Counted from the stretch's first letter, positions 24,401 to 33,222 are shown. The stretch: DNA of 64,000 nt from Allacma fusca (GCA_947179485.1 OX359245.1:33467067-33531066); one strand, 5' to 3'. Notes: generated from the sequence alone by a model not told the origin. Translations and numbers: made by a program.

Positions 24401-25805
24401 TTATGTGACCTAAACCGAGGCCGTCTGGTAAGGTGACTGGAATATTGGTGGGATTAGTGACAAGAAAAAAATTAGAAGTGGGAGACAGGATGGAGTGTGG
24501 AGCGAGAACATGATAATCATTGTAAAGAGAAGGGTGAGGTTGAAAATACATTGGAAGATTTTCCTCGCAGGGATGAAAAGTCGGGATAGTGACATGAGAC
24601 CTAGGGCAAATGGTTTGAGTTCCTTGTACTGGTAATATATGATGTGGTTTGGTGTGTGAAACACACAAAATGGGAAGAGTTTTAAAGGTGGTTGATTTGG
24701 GAGGTATAGTAGACCGGAATGATGTAGAAGTGGGTATAGTTTTAGTAGTAGCTCTGCGAGAAGTTGAAATTCTGCGACGGTGTGGGTTCGAGGACCTATG
24801 GTAGTATCCACGTTCAGATTCGTCGGAGGTAGTATCTTCTGTAGTTGAATATTGCTGCTTTGGTTGGAAATATTTTTGTCTATGGGAAGTTTTATTTTGG
24901 CTTGTGGAAAGGGTTTGAGATGAGCTGTCTGTAAAAGTGGGAAGAGTTTGTGTTGAGGAAGATTGTCGAGCAGGTGTGGAGGGTTCGTTGGAAGAAGTAA
25001 GAGAAGGGTCAACGAATGGAGTTTCCTGTCCATTGTTTGAGTGTTGGTGAAGCGTAGCATTCGTGGGTCTCAAGTTTGTGTGCAATGACATGTTGGAAAA
25101 TGGTTCTTTTGTTATAGCAGCCTGTGGAAGTAAAATTGGAAGTTCACTTTGGTCTTGGAAGGCCTTCTCATGTTGGAGAACCGTGTGAATAAGGGGAACG
25201 TGTCCCGTGAATTTATTCCAGAGTGTATTTGCTGTAGTGTTTATGATGAATCCTGTTTTTGAATAGAGAAAATCTGTTCCAAGAATACAGTGGAGAGCAG
25301 TTGATGGAGCTACAATGAAGGGGTGGTTGAAAGTGCATTGACCTATCTTGAATTTGATGAGGGCTATGCCGGTGTTCAACATTGGATTTCCACTAGCGTC
25401 TACAAGGCTTATTGCACTTGGCATTATCCTGGATCCATGTGGTACATAGGAAGGGTGAATAAGCGAAGCTCCAGCTCCTGTGTCGATGAGACACGGGAGT
25501 TTGTGGCCATTTATGGTAATGATAATTTTCAAAGAGCATGAGAGTGAATAAATAGATGTTGGAGTTGTAGACATCGTAGAGATGGTGGGAATTATTAATT
25601 TCGGTTGGAGGCTTGAGTTGGAGGAGCTGGTAAAGCTCGTAACTGAGTTTGAGGCAGGCCTAGGGGCGCCTGCCCTGGCGAGTTTAAATTCTGGCTTTGT
25701 TGTTCTCTTTGATGTCGTCTTGCAGCAAGATAATTTCCATAATCTGTATAGTGCATGGGGAGATGCTGACGACAAAATTTTGTCTGATGGCCAGGTCGTG
25801 AGCAT
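21342..25805 (-). CDS. pol: Gypsy pol: protease, reverse transcriptase, RNase H, integrase
   Basis: An open frame of 1,487 codons. Domains in order: aspartic protease (LPCLIDTGAGASLIH, DTG at about residues 108-110); reverse transcriptase (FSTLDLAQGFHQI, MPFGTKNSP, catalytic YVDD at about 704-707); RNase H (YTDASLLGIGAYL near 850); integrase with an HHCC zinc motif (HMGHTKTL...CPICQ near 1,055-1,090) and a DDE core (VQMDIQGPL near 1,124, LQTDQGTEF near 1,185, LVERTHQ near 1,221); then a GPF-type stretch (RWKGPFSVID). It copies the element RNA to DNA and integrates it. Pol overlaps gag by 211 nt in the -1 frame and is probably expressed as Gag-Pol by frameshifting at 25,682-25,688 rather than from its own ATG. 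No internal stop is seen. Confidence 0.97.
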   Translation of the reverse strand: MLTTWPSDKILSSASPHALYRLWKLSCCKTTSKRTTKPEFKLARAGAPRPASNSVTSFTSSSNSSLQPKLIIPTISTMSTTPTSIYSLSCSLKIIITINGHKLPCLIDTGAGASLIHPSYVPHGSRIMPSAISLVDASGNPMLNTGIALIKFKIGQCTFNHPFIVAPSTALHCILGTDFLYSKTGFIINTTANTLWNKFTGHVPLIHTVLQHEKAFQDQSELPILLPQAAITKEPFSNMSLHTNLRPTNATLHQHSNNGQETPFVDPSLTSSNEPSTPARQSSSTQTLPTFTDSSSQTLSTSQNKTSHRQKYFQPKQQYSTTEDTTSDESERGYYHRSSNPHRRRISTSRRATTKTIPTSTSFRSTIPPKSTTFKTLPILCVSHTKPHHILPVQGTQTICPRSHVTIPTFHPCEENLPMYFQPHPSLYNDYHVLAPHSILSPTSNFFLVTNPTNIPVTLPDGLGLGHITPLDYHDNSMTPIPINAIDNSKLANEVATFKINPDLNSEDQTKFKNLLKEYRSSFAFHPHELEKCDTLPFQVQLDHHKILAHKAYKTSAYQDQIINAEVQKLLANHIIEPSTSLFTSPVIIILKKPNDEGIRKPRMVIDFRSLNKLTKAMHWPLPSMDEILRRLQNQKYFSTLDLAQGFHQITVDKDSREKLSFITKDGQYQYRMMPFGTKNSPSHFCRLIDVIISDLKYTTALAYVDDIIIASQTIDEHINKLRNIFDRFNEHNLKFEPTKCRFGFEKINLLGFTITSYGIQPYNENLAGIRNMPPPHDVKSVQSFLGMANVFRRFIPHFSQIPSPLRELTRHNVPFEWTQECQQAFEALKNLLIFQPVLAHYDPNKPTFLYTDASLLGIGAYLTQLQPDGHEHPIYFLSRKLNKYEQKYNIRLLELLAITWATMKLKEYLLGIPFTVKTDHHSLCYIMKTKDDLDPKLQRLQLLLMPYDITIQYIKGTTHRVADCLSRHPFGEPDHSETDNDACFSIHAISISTLKEEQMNDPALAKIITKLPTTWKLKSRYTLINGILYKYNSRQGDDSLIVIPKQMVPDILQKHLNSVCHMGHTKTLRKLQTSFYWRTMSKDIHIFIQSCPICQERKTPRGQKQPGEFQYIPIPLRPFERVQMDIQGPLTNQAGRPRYIITAICYLTKFLVTDVVPIADAKTIANFICNKLACQYSLPTILQTDQGTEFNNSVLTELSKIFDFNMQFSTTFHPQSQGLVERTHQTLGDAIAMYAAEAKAHWPLALPALTFQLNTTQHNSHGYTPFFLLHGFNARTPLRNAFPTFSPEHPNIQNMDTLWKLSHDIITRHREKYAARVNKNKRTVTYEIGDNVLLEHTSIQPGISTKLLPRWKGPFSVIDIPSEVNYTIRGSTGTTMKTMTVHVSRLKTYYARPNWLQLPSLLNTTHQAPNTEPSTHLQNLSQENIDYTDPLTSLDPENISKCLQEEKSGVTPLGPHDPGAPPKPLPLWKAPLPQEVTFPHWNQTLL

Positions 25806-26824
25806 CTTTCACAAATAACTGTAGAGGCAGTTGCCTGTCCTTGCTGTTGTGTATTAATGGTAGGGCATTGTCTACCTATATGGCCAGGCTTGTTGCATCT
25901 GTAGCATACGATAGGGTTTGGAGGATTGGAATTTTGTCGTTGTGCAAAGTTTGATGAGTACTGGCGTCTGGGTTGGGGCATCTGGTTGGTGACAGCCATT
26001 ATGCCTGCATTGTTTGTTTCTAATTTGTCTAGTCGTGCGAGAACGGCGTCAAGTTTGTCAACCAAACCTGAGGGAAGTTGTGGAGTAGAAGTAGCTTGCT
26101 CTTGTGGGTTCTGAGGCGCACTGGTTTCGTATGCCTTGAGACCATCTAGTAAATGGGCAAAATTACGGATTTTTGCATTATGCCGCTGAAGAAAGATCTT
26201 CACCGTGGGTTCTAGCTTTTCTCTTATGGACTCCACTGCTGTAGTTTCTGGAAAATTGTTCCAATCGGAACCAGCTGCAGCCTTAACTCTGAGCGCAAAC
26301 ATTGTTGCAGTTTCCGTGGCGTATTTTGTCATGGAGAGAGCATTGAGTATCTTGGTCTTAATATCTGGTACATCTTTCGGAATATTATTGAGGATGTCAT
26401 CACAGAATTGGGCATAGGTTTTACGTTGTGTGGATCGTAAGTCACAATTATGTTCGAGGTAATTTTTCCCGGTTGGAGAGGCATCTGATATTTGATGTTG
26501 AATGTATGCTTTCTTGGTAGCGTCATCAGCATTAAATGTTGCAAAGAAGGAATTGCAGCGTGAGAAGAATTTTCTGAGATTGTCAGAGGAGAGCTCTGAA
26601 GGGGAACATTTTGGCTTGTCAAGGAGGAATCTGTTATTGTCCATGATGGGTTGTGGTGCCACGAGAGGAGGGATAGGAGAAATTGAAGGAGTTGGAGATG
26701 AGGCTCGAGATGAAGTTCTAGAACTTGGAAAAACTGTTGGAAGCGGTCGTAAAAGGGAGAGATTCGGAATCGGATTCGGAATCAATGTCAGTGTTTGACG
26801 CAGGAGGAGGTGTGATATGAACAT
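25595..26824 (-). CDS. gag: Gypsy gag (capsid and nucleocapsid)
   Basis: The 409-codon ORF starts at an ATG at 26,824; a second ATG at 26,644 (MDNNRFLLDKPKCSPSEL) is the more likely start of the capsid core. The middle has the helical pattern of a Gypsy capsid (FFSRCNSFFATFNADD, FALRVKAAAGSDW). Two CCHC zinc knuckles follow at about residues 307-320 (CYRCNKPGHIGRQC) and 334-347 (CERCSRPGHQTKFC). It packages element RNA. The 3' end contains the slippery site for pol. The 5' end overlaps ORF2 by 107 nt in another frame. Confidence 0.9.
   Translation of the reverse strand: MFISHLLLRQTLTLIPNPIPNLSLLRPLPTVFPSSRTSSRASSPTPSISPIPPLVAPQPIMDNNRFLLDKPKCSPSELSSDNLRKFFSRCNSFFATFNADDATKKAYIQHQISDASPTGKNYLEHNCDLRSTQRKTYAQFCDDILNNIPKDVPDIKTKILNALSMTKYATETATMFALRVKAAAGSDWNNFPETTAVESIREKLEPTVKIFLQRHNAKIRNFAHLLDGLKAYETSAPQNPQEQATSTPQLPSGLVDKLDAVLARLDKLETNNAGIMAVTNQMPQPRRQYSSNFAQRQNSNPPNPIVCYRCNKPGHIGRQCPTINTQQQGQATASTVICERCSRPGHQTKFCRQHLPMHYTDYGNYLAARRHQREQQSQNLNSPGQAPLGLPQTQLRALPAPPTQASNRN
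25653..25688 (-). promoter_or_regulatory. -1 ribosomal frameshift signal between gag and pol
   Basis: On the minus strand the heptamer T-TTA-AAC (25,682-25,688) is exactly in the gag frame (codons AAT TTA AAC) and fits the X-XXY-YYZ rule. Seven nt later comes a 7-bp GC-rich stem, GGCAGGC (25,668-25,674) pairing with GCCTGCC (25,653-25,659). Slipping by -1 yields FKLARAG in the pol frame, joining gag to the protease. The site lies in the gag/pol overlap. Confidence 0.85.
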
Positions 26825-27485
26825 TATAAAGAGGATTATCGCCGTCAGGAATTATAGTTGTGGGTTCGTCAGGATGAATATCAGGAGTGGTATCGTTTTG
26901 GGTAGGATTTGATTGAGGATTCTCAGGAAAGGAGGATGGTGGGATAGATAGAAGGTTTGGATGTTGGTGAGTCGCTTGGGAAATAAATTCTTGTGGCAAA
27001 AGAAAGATAGCTTCTCTATATGCGTCAGGAGATGTGAAAGGGAAGTTGGAAAGAGTGACCTTATTGATCAGGTTATTTTCATCTACAAGACTGAGGTAAT
27101 AGGCTAATGTTAGTTGGTGGGTAATATCTTGGTTTTGTCTTTTCAAAGTTTTGAGTCTTTCGGCCCAGGAGTTAATGAGAGGGATTAAGCTGTAAAATTG
27201 TGGGGCGGCAGACGCAGGAGTAGGGTGAGAGAGGAAAGAATGAGATGCTGTTGCTGTTGAAGTTGTGGGGATTGCTGTGGATGTAGTGACGTTGGTGAGG
27301 AGATCCGTAGCCAATAAAGATTCTTGAATGTCTTGAAGTTCTTCTATTAATGTGTGTTCGGTACTGTGGGTTTGCCAATTTCGAAAGATGGTAATAATTC
27401 TTGCAACAATTCTGTCGAAACTCGCGCGGGTATTCAAAAAACTGAGGTCCGGGGTCAGCGCAGTGGCTAAGTTGAGGTCTGCCAA
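26718..27485 (-). CDS. Gypsy ORF2, lacks any ATG
   Basis: An open frame of about 258 codons follows the ORF1 stop in the same frame. It contains no methionine codon; the nominal start is TTG. N-terminal part is helical (ARIITIFRNWQTHS, INSWAERLKTLKRQNQD), the rest rich in Pro, Ser, Thr and Asp, ending DSESDSESLPFTTASNSF. No domain is recognised. It could be made by read-through of the ORF1 TAA, or the TAA may be a mutation in this copy. Its end overlaps gag by 107 nt. Confidence 0.6.
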   Translation of the reverse strand: MADLNLATALTPDLSFLNTRASFDRIVARIITIFRNWQTHSTEHTLIEELQDIQESLLATDLLTNVTTSTAIPTTSTATASHSFLSHPTPASAAPQFYSLIPLINSWAERLKTLKRQNQDITHQLTLAYYLSLVDENNLINKVTLSNFPFTSPDAYREAIFLLPQEFISQATHQHPNLLSIPPSSFPENPQSNPTQNDTTPDIHPDEPTTIIPDGDNPLYNVHITPPPASNTDIDSESDSESLPFTTASNSFSKF

Positions 27486-27494
27486 AAGTTGTTG

Positions 27495-28235
27495 TTAATA
27501 TGGGTAATTTACAAGACTGGTTCCGGAGTGATCCCGCTGTTGTTTTGATTGTATTCTATCGACTAACTGCTGGGCCACTTCCTCGAAATAGTTGTGGTTG
27601 TTGAACAGACGAGTGGACGGAGGTTGGGAAGTTGTTGCGATTGGGGTGGCTATGATGGTATGCTCAGAAAAGTTTAAATTCGGGCTTACAGTTTCTGTTG
27701 TAACGGTCAAATTGTTATCAGGATCATGTGGTCCAGTAGAGATGGCTGGTGTGGAAGTTCGAGACGGGTTGAATGACCTGAAGTCGTGTGGCGTGGTCGG
27801 TGGTTCGGGAGTCGGGCCCTCGGTATTTTCTCCGTCCGTGCTCGGTGGAGTTTGAGCTCGTGTGTCGTGTGGTACTGGAATTACAGTGGTCTCGTCCAAG
27901 GTTGTAGAGGTGTCCACTGACCGTGGGATACGGCTTCGTTGTTTGTACAACACGTCAAAATCCGCGGCGGTGACCGTTTCTGGTACGATGTCCGTGTTGA
28001 GATATTGTGGTAGTTTCTGACGAAAGAGTTTATAAAATCGGAACTGACGGATAGCTTTTTCTACAGTTAGGTGGGGATACTTGTTTAACGCTTCCGTATG
28101 CTCTGTAGAACTAAGATCGACGATGTTGGCGTCACTTTGGAGAATGGCAATGTAATTAACGTTATTATAACGTATAAACTCACTGCGGGAATTTAATTTT
28201 ACCACTCTTATGAGACGGATTTCTTGGCGAGACAT
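27495..28235 (-). CDS. Gypsy ORF1 (accessory, upstream of gag)
   Basis: 246 aa from the first in-frame ATG (MSRQEIRLIRVVKLNSRSEF); the frame is open upstream to 28,340 without an ATG. The first 100 residues are mixed helical/strand (YNNVNYIAILQSDANIVDL, TVEKAIRQFRFYKLFRQKL), the rest a Pro/Thr-rich linker. It ends NYPY followed by TAA CAA CAA. No domain is recognised. Coding regions ahead of gag are unusual in Gypsy elements; this may be an extended matrix-like part of Gag. Confidence 0.6.
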   Translation of the reverse strand: MSRQEIRLIRVVKLNSRSEFIRYNNVNYIAILQSDANIVDLSSTEHTEALNKYPHLTVEKAIRQFRFYKLFRQKLPQYLNTDIVPETVTAADFDVLYKQRSRIPRSVDTSTTLDETTVIPVPHDTRAQTPPSTDGENTEGPTPEPPTTPHDFRSFNPSRTSTPAISTGPHDPDNNLTVTTETVSPNLNFSEHTIIATPIATTSQPPSTRLFNNHNYFEEVAQQLVDRIQSKQQRDHSGTSLVNYPY

Positions 28236-28396
28236 GGGTTTGGTAGGGAAAAGGGAGGAAGTTGTAGAAAATTTTGGCAGAGCCTCCGGCAGAGGCGGAC
28301 GCCACAAAGATTTTTGTAAGAGTTTTATACGGGAGCACACTCGCAGAGAGGTAAGGGAAACGCCTATATACTAATTAACAAATTGAGAATATAGGG

Positions 28397-28414
28397 AACG
28401 CCGCACCTCCACCA
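28397..28414 (-). other. Gypsy primer-binding site
   Basis: Directly after the CA end of the 5' LTR (minus strand) comes TGGTGGAGGTGCGGCG. A PBS begins with TGG because it pairs with the CCA tail of a tRNA, and the position immediately inside the LTR is as expected. The priming tRNA was not identified. Confidence 0.65.
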
Positions 28415-28980
28415 TGTTAAGTTATAATTGGATTTGGGGGGAAATAGAGCTCAGATATGAGGAAATGGAATAAAAAGGAGAAAAAATAGGAAATAGTGGA
28501 GAGAGATTGAATGAGGAAGGAATGGAGAGTTAAAAATAGTGGATGGGGCAATGTGCAGCAGGCAGAGTGCACACACTCTTGCTGTGAGACAGAGATGAGA
28601 CGACGTTCGTGTAAAATAAGTGCGTATGTTCTATATCTTCTTACTCACGCAGTATAGTTTTATTGTATATTGTACATACAAAGGTTACACAGTTTGACTG
28701 TTCTCACACGCGTCTCTTGGTCTTTCTTGGTCTGTGGCTCGGGATTCTCTCGTCTCTCCGAGACTGAGAGGCTGGGGTTTATATACGGAGGCGAGCACTT
28801 ATGTGCCAACCTCCTGGAATATTTCCTACATTATTCTGACCAATGGAAATGTACCAAATAAAGGTACCTAATGTATTTTACAGAGGTTATTGTACTTTTG
28901 CATGACATACGTGTACATCAATGTTGCAGTATGGTATATTTTAGCTTATAATCATTCCTAAAGCCAATAAAGGCTTAACA
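28415..28980 (-). repeat. Gypsy 5' LTR
   Basis: This is the 5' LTR in element orientation, 566 bp. Compared with the other LTR I count about six substitutions and no indels (for example ataaaaagg/atacaaagg, gatggggca/gataggggaa, gtgcacac/gtgtacac). It carries the element promoter on the minus strand. Confidence 0.95.
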
Positions 28981-29046
28981 GTACCGAAATTCAAGCTCAG
29001 GTCCAATCTCAACATTTTGGTATCCATGCGGCATGTTGATTCGAAA

Positions 29047-30303
29047 TCTCATGTTCATGAGAGCACCTTAAATCAACGTATGCTCACCCTCACTCTCGCA
29101 TTTTGAGTTCTTGGACGAGGGAGAGAGCGAGGCACCCCTTATTCTCTCGCCCATCTACTGTCTCCGCAACAACATTCCGATCAATGCTGTCTGAGTGGTT
29201 GTAAAAAATGAAAACTTCTTTTTCGTACAAGAAACGTGTCCACGTGTGGCACATAAAAAACGATTGATGACTGAGGTTTTGAAACCTGTAATTTGGTCAT
29301 TTTTTAATAAATGACTTAATGACACATGTATGTATTATAAATAATTGTAGGAACTATGTAATGTATTTTCTATAGAAAAGATAATGACTAAGGAGCACAA
29401 GACAAAGACTGCGGAGCAGAAGTGTGATTATTATTCACCTGCATTTTGCACTTGCAAATATGCATAACTTCAGATGTATTTCTGCATTCTGGATCTTTTA
29501 AGTTAGATGAGTAGCAGCCACGCATTATGCTGGTTTGCTCTCACAATTCTAGGATACAAATAGGTTTGCAGAAGTAATTACCTGCTGGCTTCTCCTTCCA
29601 CAAACTAAGAAGAGGTAGCACCAACAGGTCAAGTTAAGTAATTATACATAGGTGGAAAACGATTACGTGTAACTATTGTTACAGCCAAACCTCTTTATGA
29701 TCACTACCGTTATACTGTAGTATTTAGATATGTAAAACGTTGTATCTTGTATTTTTTGCTTTGTTAGTATTATATTGACCTAGAGATTCATTAATATAAT
29801 TATAACGATATAGTACCGATCGATATGACCTAAGCCCTTACAGTGCACCAACAATTAATTAAACTCCAAGTCCATGGTCGTATTCGGAATGTGTATCCTC
29901 AATTTAAGAAAACACATTTTGCAATCGAAATTAAATTATGCATGTGCGGATGTACGAGATCGTGCGAAACATTTGTTATTGGAAATACAGGTTAGTGGAA
30001 ATAACAATTTCATGCTAACAACAGATCAGAGTATAGATGGCGCAAACATGTCCTTCCAATTTCTGTACATACACATATATTTGCACGTGTTTATACGTGA
30101 CCTGATATAATTTCCTGAACATATTTTACACAATAAATGGTAGTATAGGACATATCTTTGAAATAATCTAACAGATGTATTTAAAGCTCTTAAAACGAAA
30201 TTGGTTGCTTTCACAAAGTTGATTTTATAACATGTTAAAAGGCGTTTCAAAGACAGTTCTTGAAACAAATTGAGAATTTAGAATGCGAAAATAGAACGGT
30301 TAC
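29047..30303. other. Intergenic with a 250-bp duplicated segment
   Basis: No gene is recognised. About 29,865-30,115 is duplicated at about 34,565-34,860; both contain cattttgc(a/t)atcgaaatta and cttccaatttctgt. This segment sits upstream (in chromosome coordinates) of D and E respectively, so it marks a D/E duplication unit. A single pogo-type end occurs near 29,693. Confidence 0.5.
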
Positions 30304-30582
30304 TTTTAAGATGTCTGGCTGTCGAATATTCAACCCTTCCATTTCCGCAATGCCAATGTATTGTTGAGCAGACGAGTTTTATGCAGTCTTTTTGAAAGTA
30401 AGAAACATTTTATGCACGTTTATTTATATCCATAGCGTCATACTGCTCTCCGCCCAGCTCTGCTCGGATTCAGTTCTGGAAATGTTTTAAATAATTTATT
30501 TACTTGGCTTTTCGTAGTCTGTGTAGCCACTTAGATAATATGAGAAACCGATTTTAATCTCTAGTGAGGTGACAGTAACTTT
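30304..30582 (-). pseudogene. Decayed CRAL-TRIO gene copy, exons 3 and 2
   Basis: Exon 2 (30,504-30,582) reads KVTVTSLEIKIGF then SYYLSGYTDYEKP with correct splice sites, two codons short. Exon 3 (30,304 to about 30,480) still shows KMFLTFKK, NSSAQQYIGIAEMEGLNIRQ and the AAAA|GTAAC donor, but has frameshifts around the GGEQYDAMD region and a TAA where Gly-Leu is expected. No exons 1, 4 or 5 are recognised nearby. It matches the relic at 1.6-1.79 kb. Confidence 0.75.
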
Positions 30583-31123
30583 CTGACAAAGAGAAATATT
30601 CTCAGATGTAGGTCGCTACGGTGAAAATTACGGACTTGACAAGTAAAAACCGAGCAAGGTTGGGGGAACTCATCTTCTGAAGGTAAGATGGAAAAATGAG
30701 TCTTTCTAATCTAATTAGATTTTACTTGCAACGTATCGATTCTAAAAAATATTTGAAGCACATGCATTGGTAGCAAATTTTATGGGGATTCATTGGAGCT
30801 GAATATGTATCAGCTTCAGGTTAAAAATTGGGGTTTCAGGATCTAACAACATGAGCAAAATTGATTAAATGTTTATTTGTCTGGCAAATTTTTTATGTTA
30901 TTTAAGACTATAGGCGATGATCTGTAAAATATGTGTTAATATCCAACCGGATAACCCTATATACATATATCACATCTTGGCTTTATTTGCACGGAACGAG
31001 ACGATTTGTCAATTTATTAACTCGATGATGTAACTACCTTTAAAATTCTCTATTTTACAGTACATACGTTTTATGTTGTGTCAAATTGAGTGTTCATAAT
31101 ATTTTAGACAATTTTATATCCGG
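30583..31123. other. Intergenic, no gene recognised
   Basis: The first 170 bp align loosely with 1,790-1,980 (the flank of the other relic). The rest is A/T-rich with no signal. Confidence 0.4.
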
Positions 31124-32319
31124 TTATCCAAAAACCTTCAATGGCTTATGATTTGGTAATCCCCCATAAAGCTCCGGAATCTGGTCCCGAGGCAAATGTT
31201 TCAAAAGTTTAGGCTTCCACAATTCTTTATTGGTTCCAAAAATCTCTACAGATTCAGTCAATTTTCCCAAAGTAGGACCTAATATTTGCCACACTCTCTC
31301 GAAAAAAGGATTTGCTGGGAACCGTAATAACATCATTAAATTCAAAAATGCAATTTTGTTCCAACTTGATCATACTAAAATTTTCATCCAGTTTTAAAAT
31401 TAAACGGTTAAAAATTACCATTCACAACCCACGCTCGCTTCATTGATCCACTCCGAGCGATTTGTTCAAACCGTGCATATTTCAAAAGAAGAAACTGAAC
31501 AGCTGCAGACAAATACAAAATGCCAGGTATAATAATCTTTACGAAATAGCGATAACAATCCGAGGTGAATGAGAATTATATTGCAGTTACTTTTCACATG
31601 TCCAGCTTGGCGAATATTAAATCCCTCCATATCTCCAATGCCAACAAATTGTTTTCCAGTAGAATTTAACCCAGAGTCTCTAAAAGTAAGATACATCCGG
31701 TCAATGAAAATATCCATAGCATCGTACAGTTTTCCACCTTGCTCCACGTATTTCCTTATATCCCATTTCCCCCCTTCAAATATCCAAACTAAACAAACAG
31801 GTCATATTTTAAAATACTTTTGGTTAGGATAATAATGTGTAATACGGATTTGAACATTTTATTATTGTCGTACTTGGAGCACCATCTTCGTCGTAGCCGC
31901 TGAGATAATATGTGAATTCGTCTTGAATCTCTGCGGGGACATCAAAGGCAAATATTTCCTACACAAACAAAAATGTAAAAATTATAGAGTGAACACATGG
32001 AATAAAATCCGAAAGGATGGTTGTTCTTGAATGAAAATAAGAATTAAAAATATTGGCAAAATTTCAGAAATCTATTACACAATATTTTGGATTATCAAAG
32101 AATGTAATCATTATTTCAACAAAATTATTTCGCTTATTATTTATTATTATTATTATTTATTGTGTCTACTGTATTTTCTAAAAATACTATGGCGAACTTG
32201 ATAATATAAGCTCTATCCTTTGAATTTGGTTTTTTTACCGAATCAGTCAAGTTGTTGCATGTAACAAAATTCAAAGTATGAACCACTAATACAATGATTG
32301 CGAGCTTGAAACTACCCAT
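31124..32319 (-). CDS. Gene D: secreted CRAL-TRIO (SEC14-like) protein
   Basis: Exons: complement(31124..31314, 31419..31502, 31591..31788, 31874..31958, 32239..32319), 212 aa, phases 0,1,1,1. The signal peptide is MGSFKLAIIVLVVHTLNFVT, then CNNLTDS with an NLT sequon. Exon 2 has EFTYYLSGYDEDGAP; exon 3 EGGKWDIRKYVEQGGKLYDA, a second sequon NST, and GDMEGFNIRQAGHVK; exon 4 VQFLLLKYARFEQIARSG; exon 5 EIFGTNKELWKPKLLKHLP and DQIPELYGG, ending LKVFG. It is close to B (shared signal peptide and exon 2 wording), so B and D probably share a recent ancestor. Extracellular hydrophobic-ligand binding is inferred from the fold only. Confidence 0.88.
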
Positions 32320-33046
32320 TTTTCAGCGAAAATGAGATCCAAAATTTAGAAGTTTATTTTGGTTGTGTGTTGTGTTAATAAATCTTCGAGGTTCGTCCTG
32401 GAGCAAATCTGTTGATGTGAAGCTTCGGTTCCATCTGATCAAAGTTCAGTAATCAGCTGCACACGTAAAAACTGGTTTAGATCAATCCTGTGATTAAGAA
32501 AACACGTGGCTGGAACAAGCTCAAGGTTATAAAACTTCGTAGGGTTCTTAATAGTTGATATGCTGTGAAATATGTTCAATATGTTCAATATGTTCACCAA
32601 GAAAGATACTTAATTATTACAAACAAGCAACGATACGAGCAGTCGGAACCAAAAAAAGATACATACGTGTATATCCTTAATGGACTAATTATTGTCACTC
32701 GGCTGGCGTAATGAGGAGACTTGCAATTTTTAAATTGTTTTAGTTGGAACAGCAAACCAGATCTGTTCCCAGTTTTCAAGATCACCCCTAAAATTTTAGA
32801 TCCTATTGGTATACATAATCCCAGTCGGAACGGCAAATGCGCCCCAACATGTTTATCCTAACAATAACGATGTTCTCTGTGGCAGACACGACAGTGCTAA
32901 TGAGAGAAGATGTTTTACTAATAGTCGTTGCACAATTACAACATTAGCAAACACTCACCTTTAAACATAAGGTTCCCAATTATTATGCAAAATGAAATAA
33001 CTGGTAAAATGTAACAACATAGTAGTTTAGCAATTATTATTGTCGT
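32320..33046. other. Intergenic, no gene recognised
   Basis: Short ORFs only. A small tandem repeat of atatgttcaat (three units) lies at about 32,568-32,600. Confidence 0.4.
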
Positions 33047-33222
33047 TCAATTAAAAAAATTTTGATCCTCCCAACCCCCAGAAATGTCTGGGAGTTGATA
33101 CATAGGAATTGTTTTAACAGTAGTTCGAGTTTCTAAATGTCCAGGGTCGTACCGTAAACCGTTTGTTTGCCAGCATTCCAAAAACAGATTTCTCACCGGC
33201 TCAAAACCTGCTGAATAGAAAA
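33047..33222 (-). pseudogene. Diverged last exon of a CRAL-TRIO family gene
   Basis: Minus strand: after ttttctattcag the frame CAGGTTTTGAG opens. With the G left by a phase-1 intron it reads A-GFEPVRNLFLECW..., the same phase and first residue as exon 5 of the cluster genes (A-N...). It ends IPMYQLPDISGGWEDQNFF and stop, recalling LPRDQLPEWYGG. It is shorter (about 54 codons) and no other exons were placed with confidence. It may be an old relic or the last exon of a distant relative. Confidence 0.4.

Larger units (their letters stand above)
19229..28980 (-). mobile_element. Gypsy (Metaviridae) LTR retrotransposon, near full length
   Basis: The 9.75-kb element is bounded by two 566-bp LTRs starting TGTTAAG and ending CTTAACA and flanked by the 4-bp duplication GTAC (19,225-19,228 / 28,981-28,984). 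Coding is all on the minus strand in the order 5' ORF1, ORF2, gag, pol (protease-RT-RNase H-integrase), short 3' ORF. Pol is uninterrupted and the LTRs differ at about six positions, so the insertion is recent. It landed inside an older word-repeat element at a gtac word. Domain order PR-RT-RH-IN places it in Ty3/Gypsy rather than Copia. Confidence 0.96.
18022..29038. mobile_element. hAT-like word-repeat element interrupted by the Gypsy insertion
   Basis: The left end is TAGTGCCCCTCATGGGTAC, the same terminus as the element at 49,962. Word clusters of gggtac, ggtacc and caggtac fill 18,030-18,250 and 19,100-19,228. After the Gypsy element the sequence resumes at 28,985 and ends at a degenerate inverted terminus (gtatccatgcggcatgttg). 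Flanks attcaaaa (18,014-18,021) and attcgaaa (29,039-29,046) form an 8-bp duplication with one mismatch. Without Gypsy the element is about 1.27 kb. An open stretch at 18,355-18,618 (87 codons) lies inside; I do not recognise it. Confidence 0.55.

Noticed and set aside
22379..25060. Several ORFs of 60-216 codons on both strands
   Set aside because: They are shadows of the pol reading frame in other frames.
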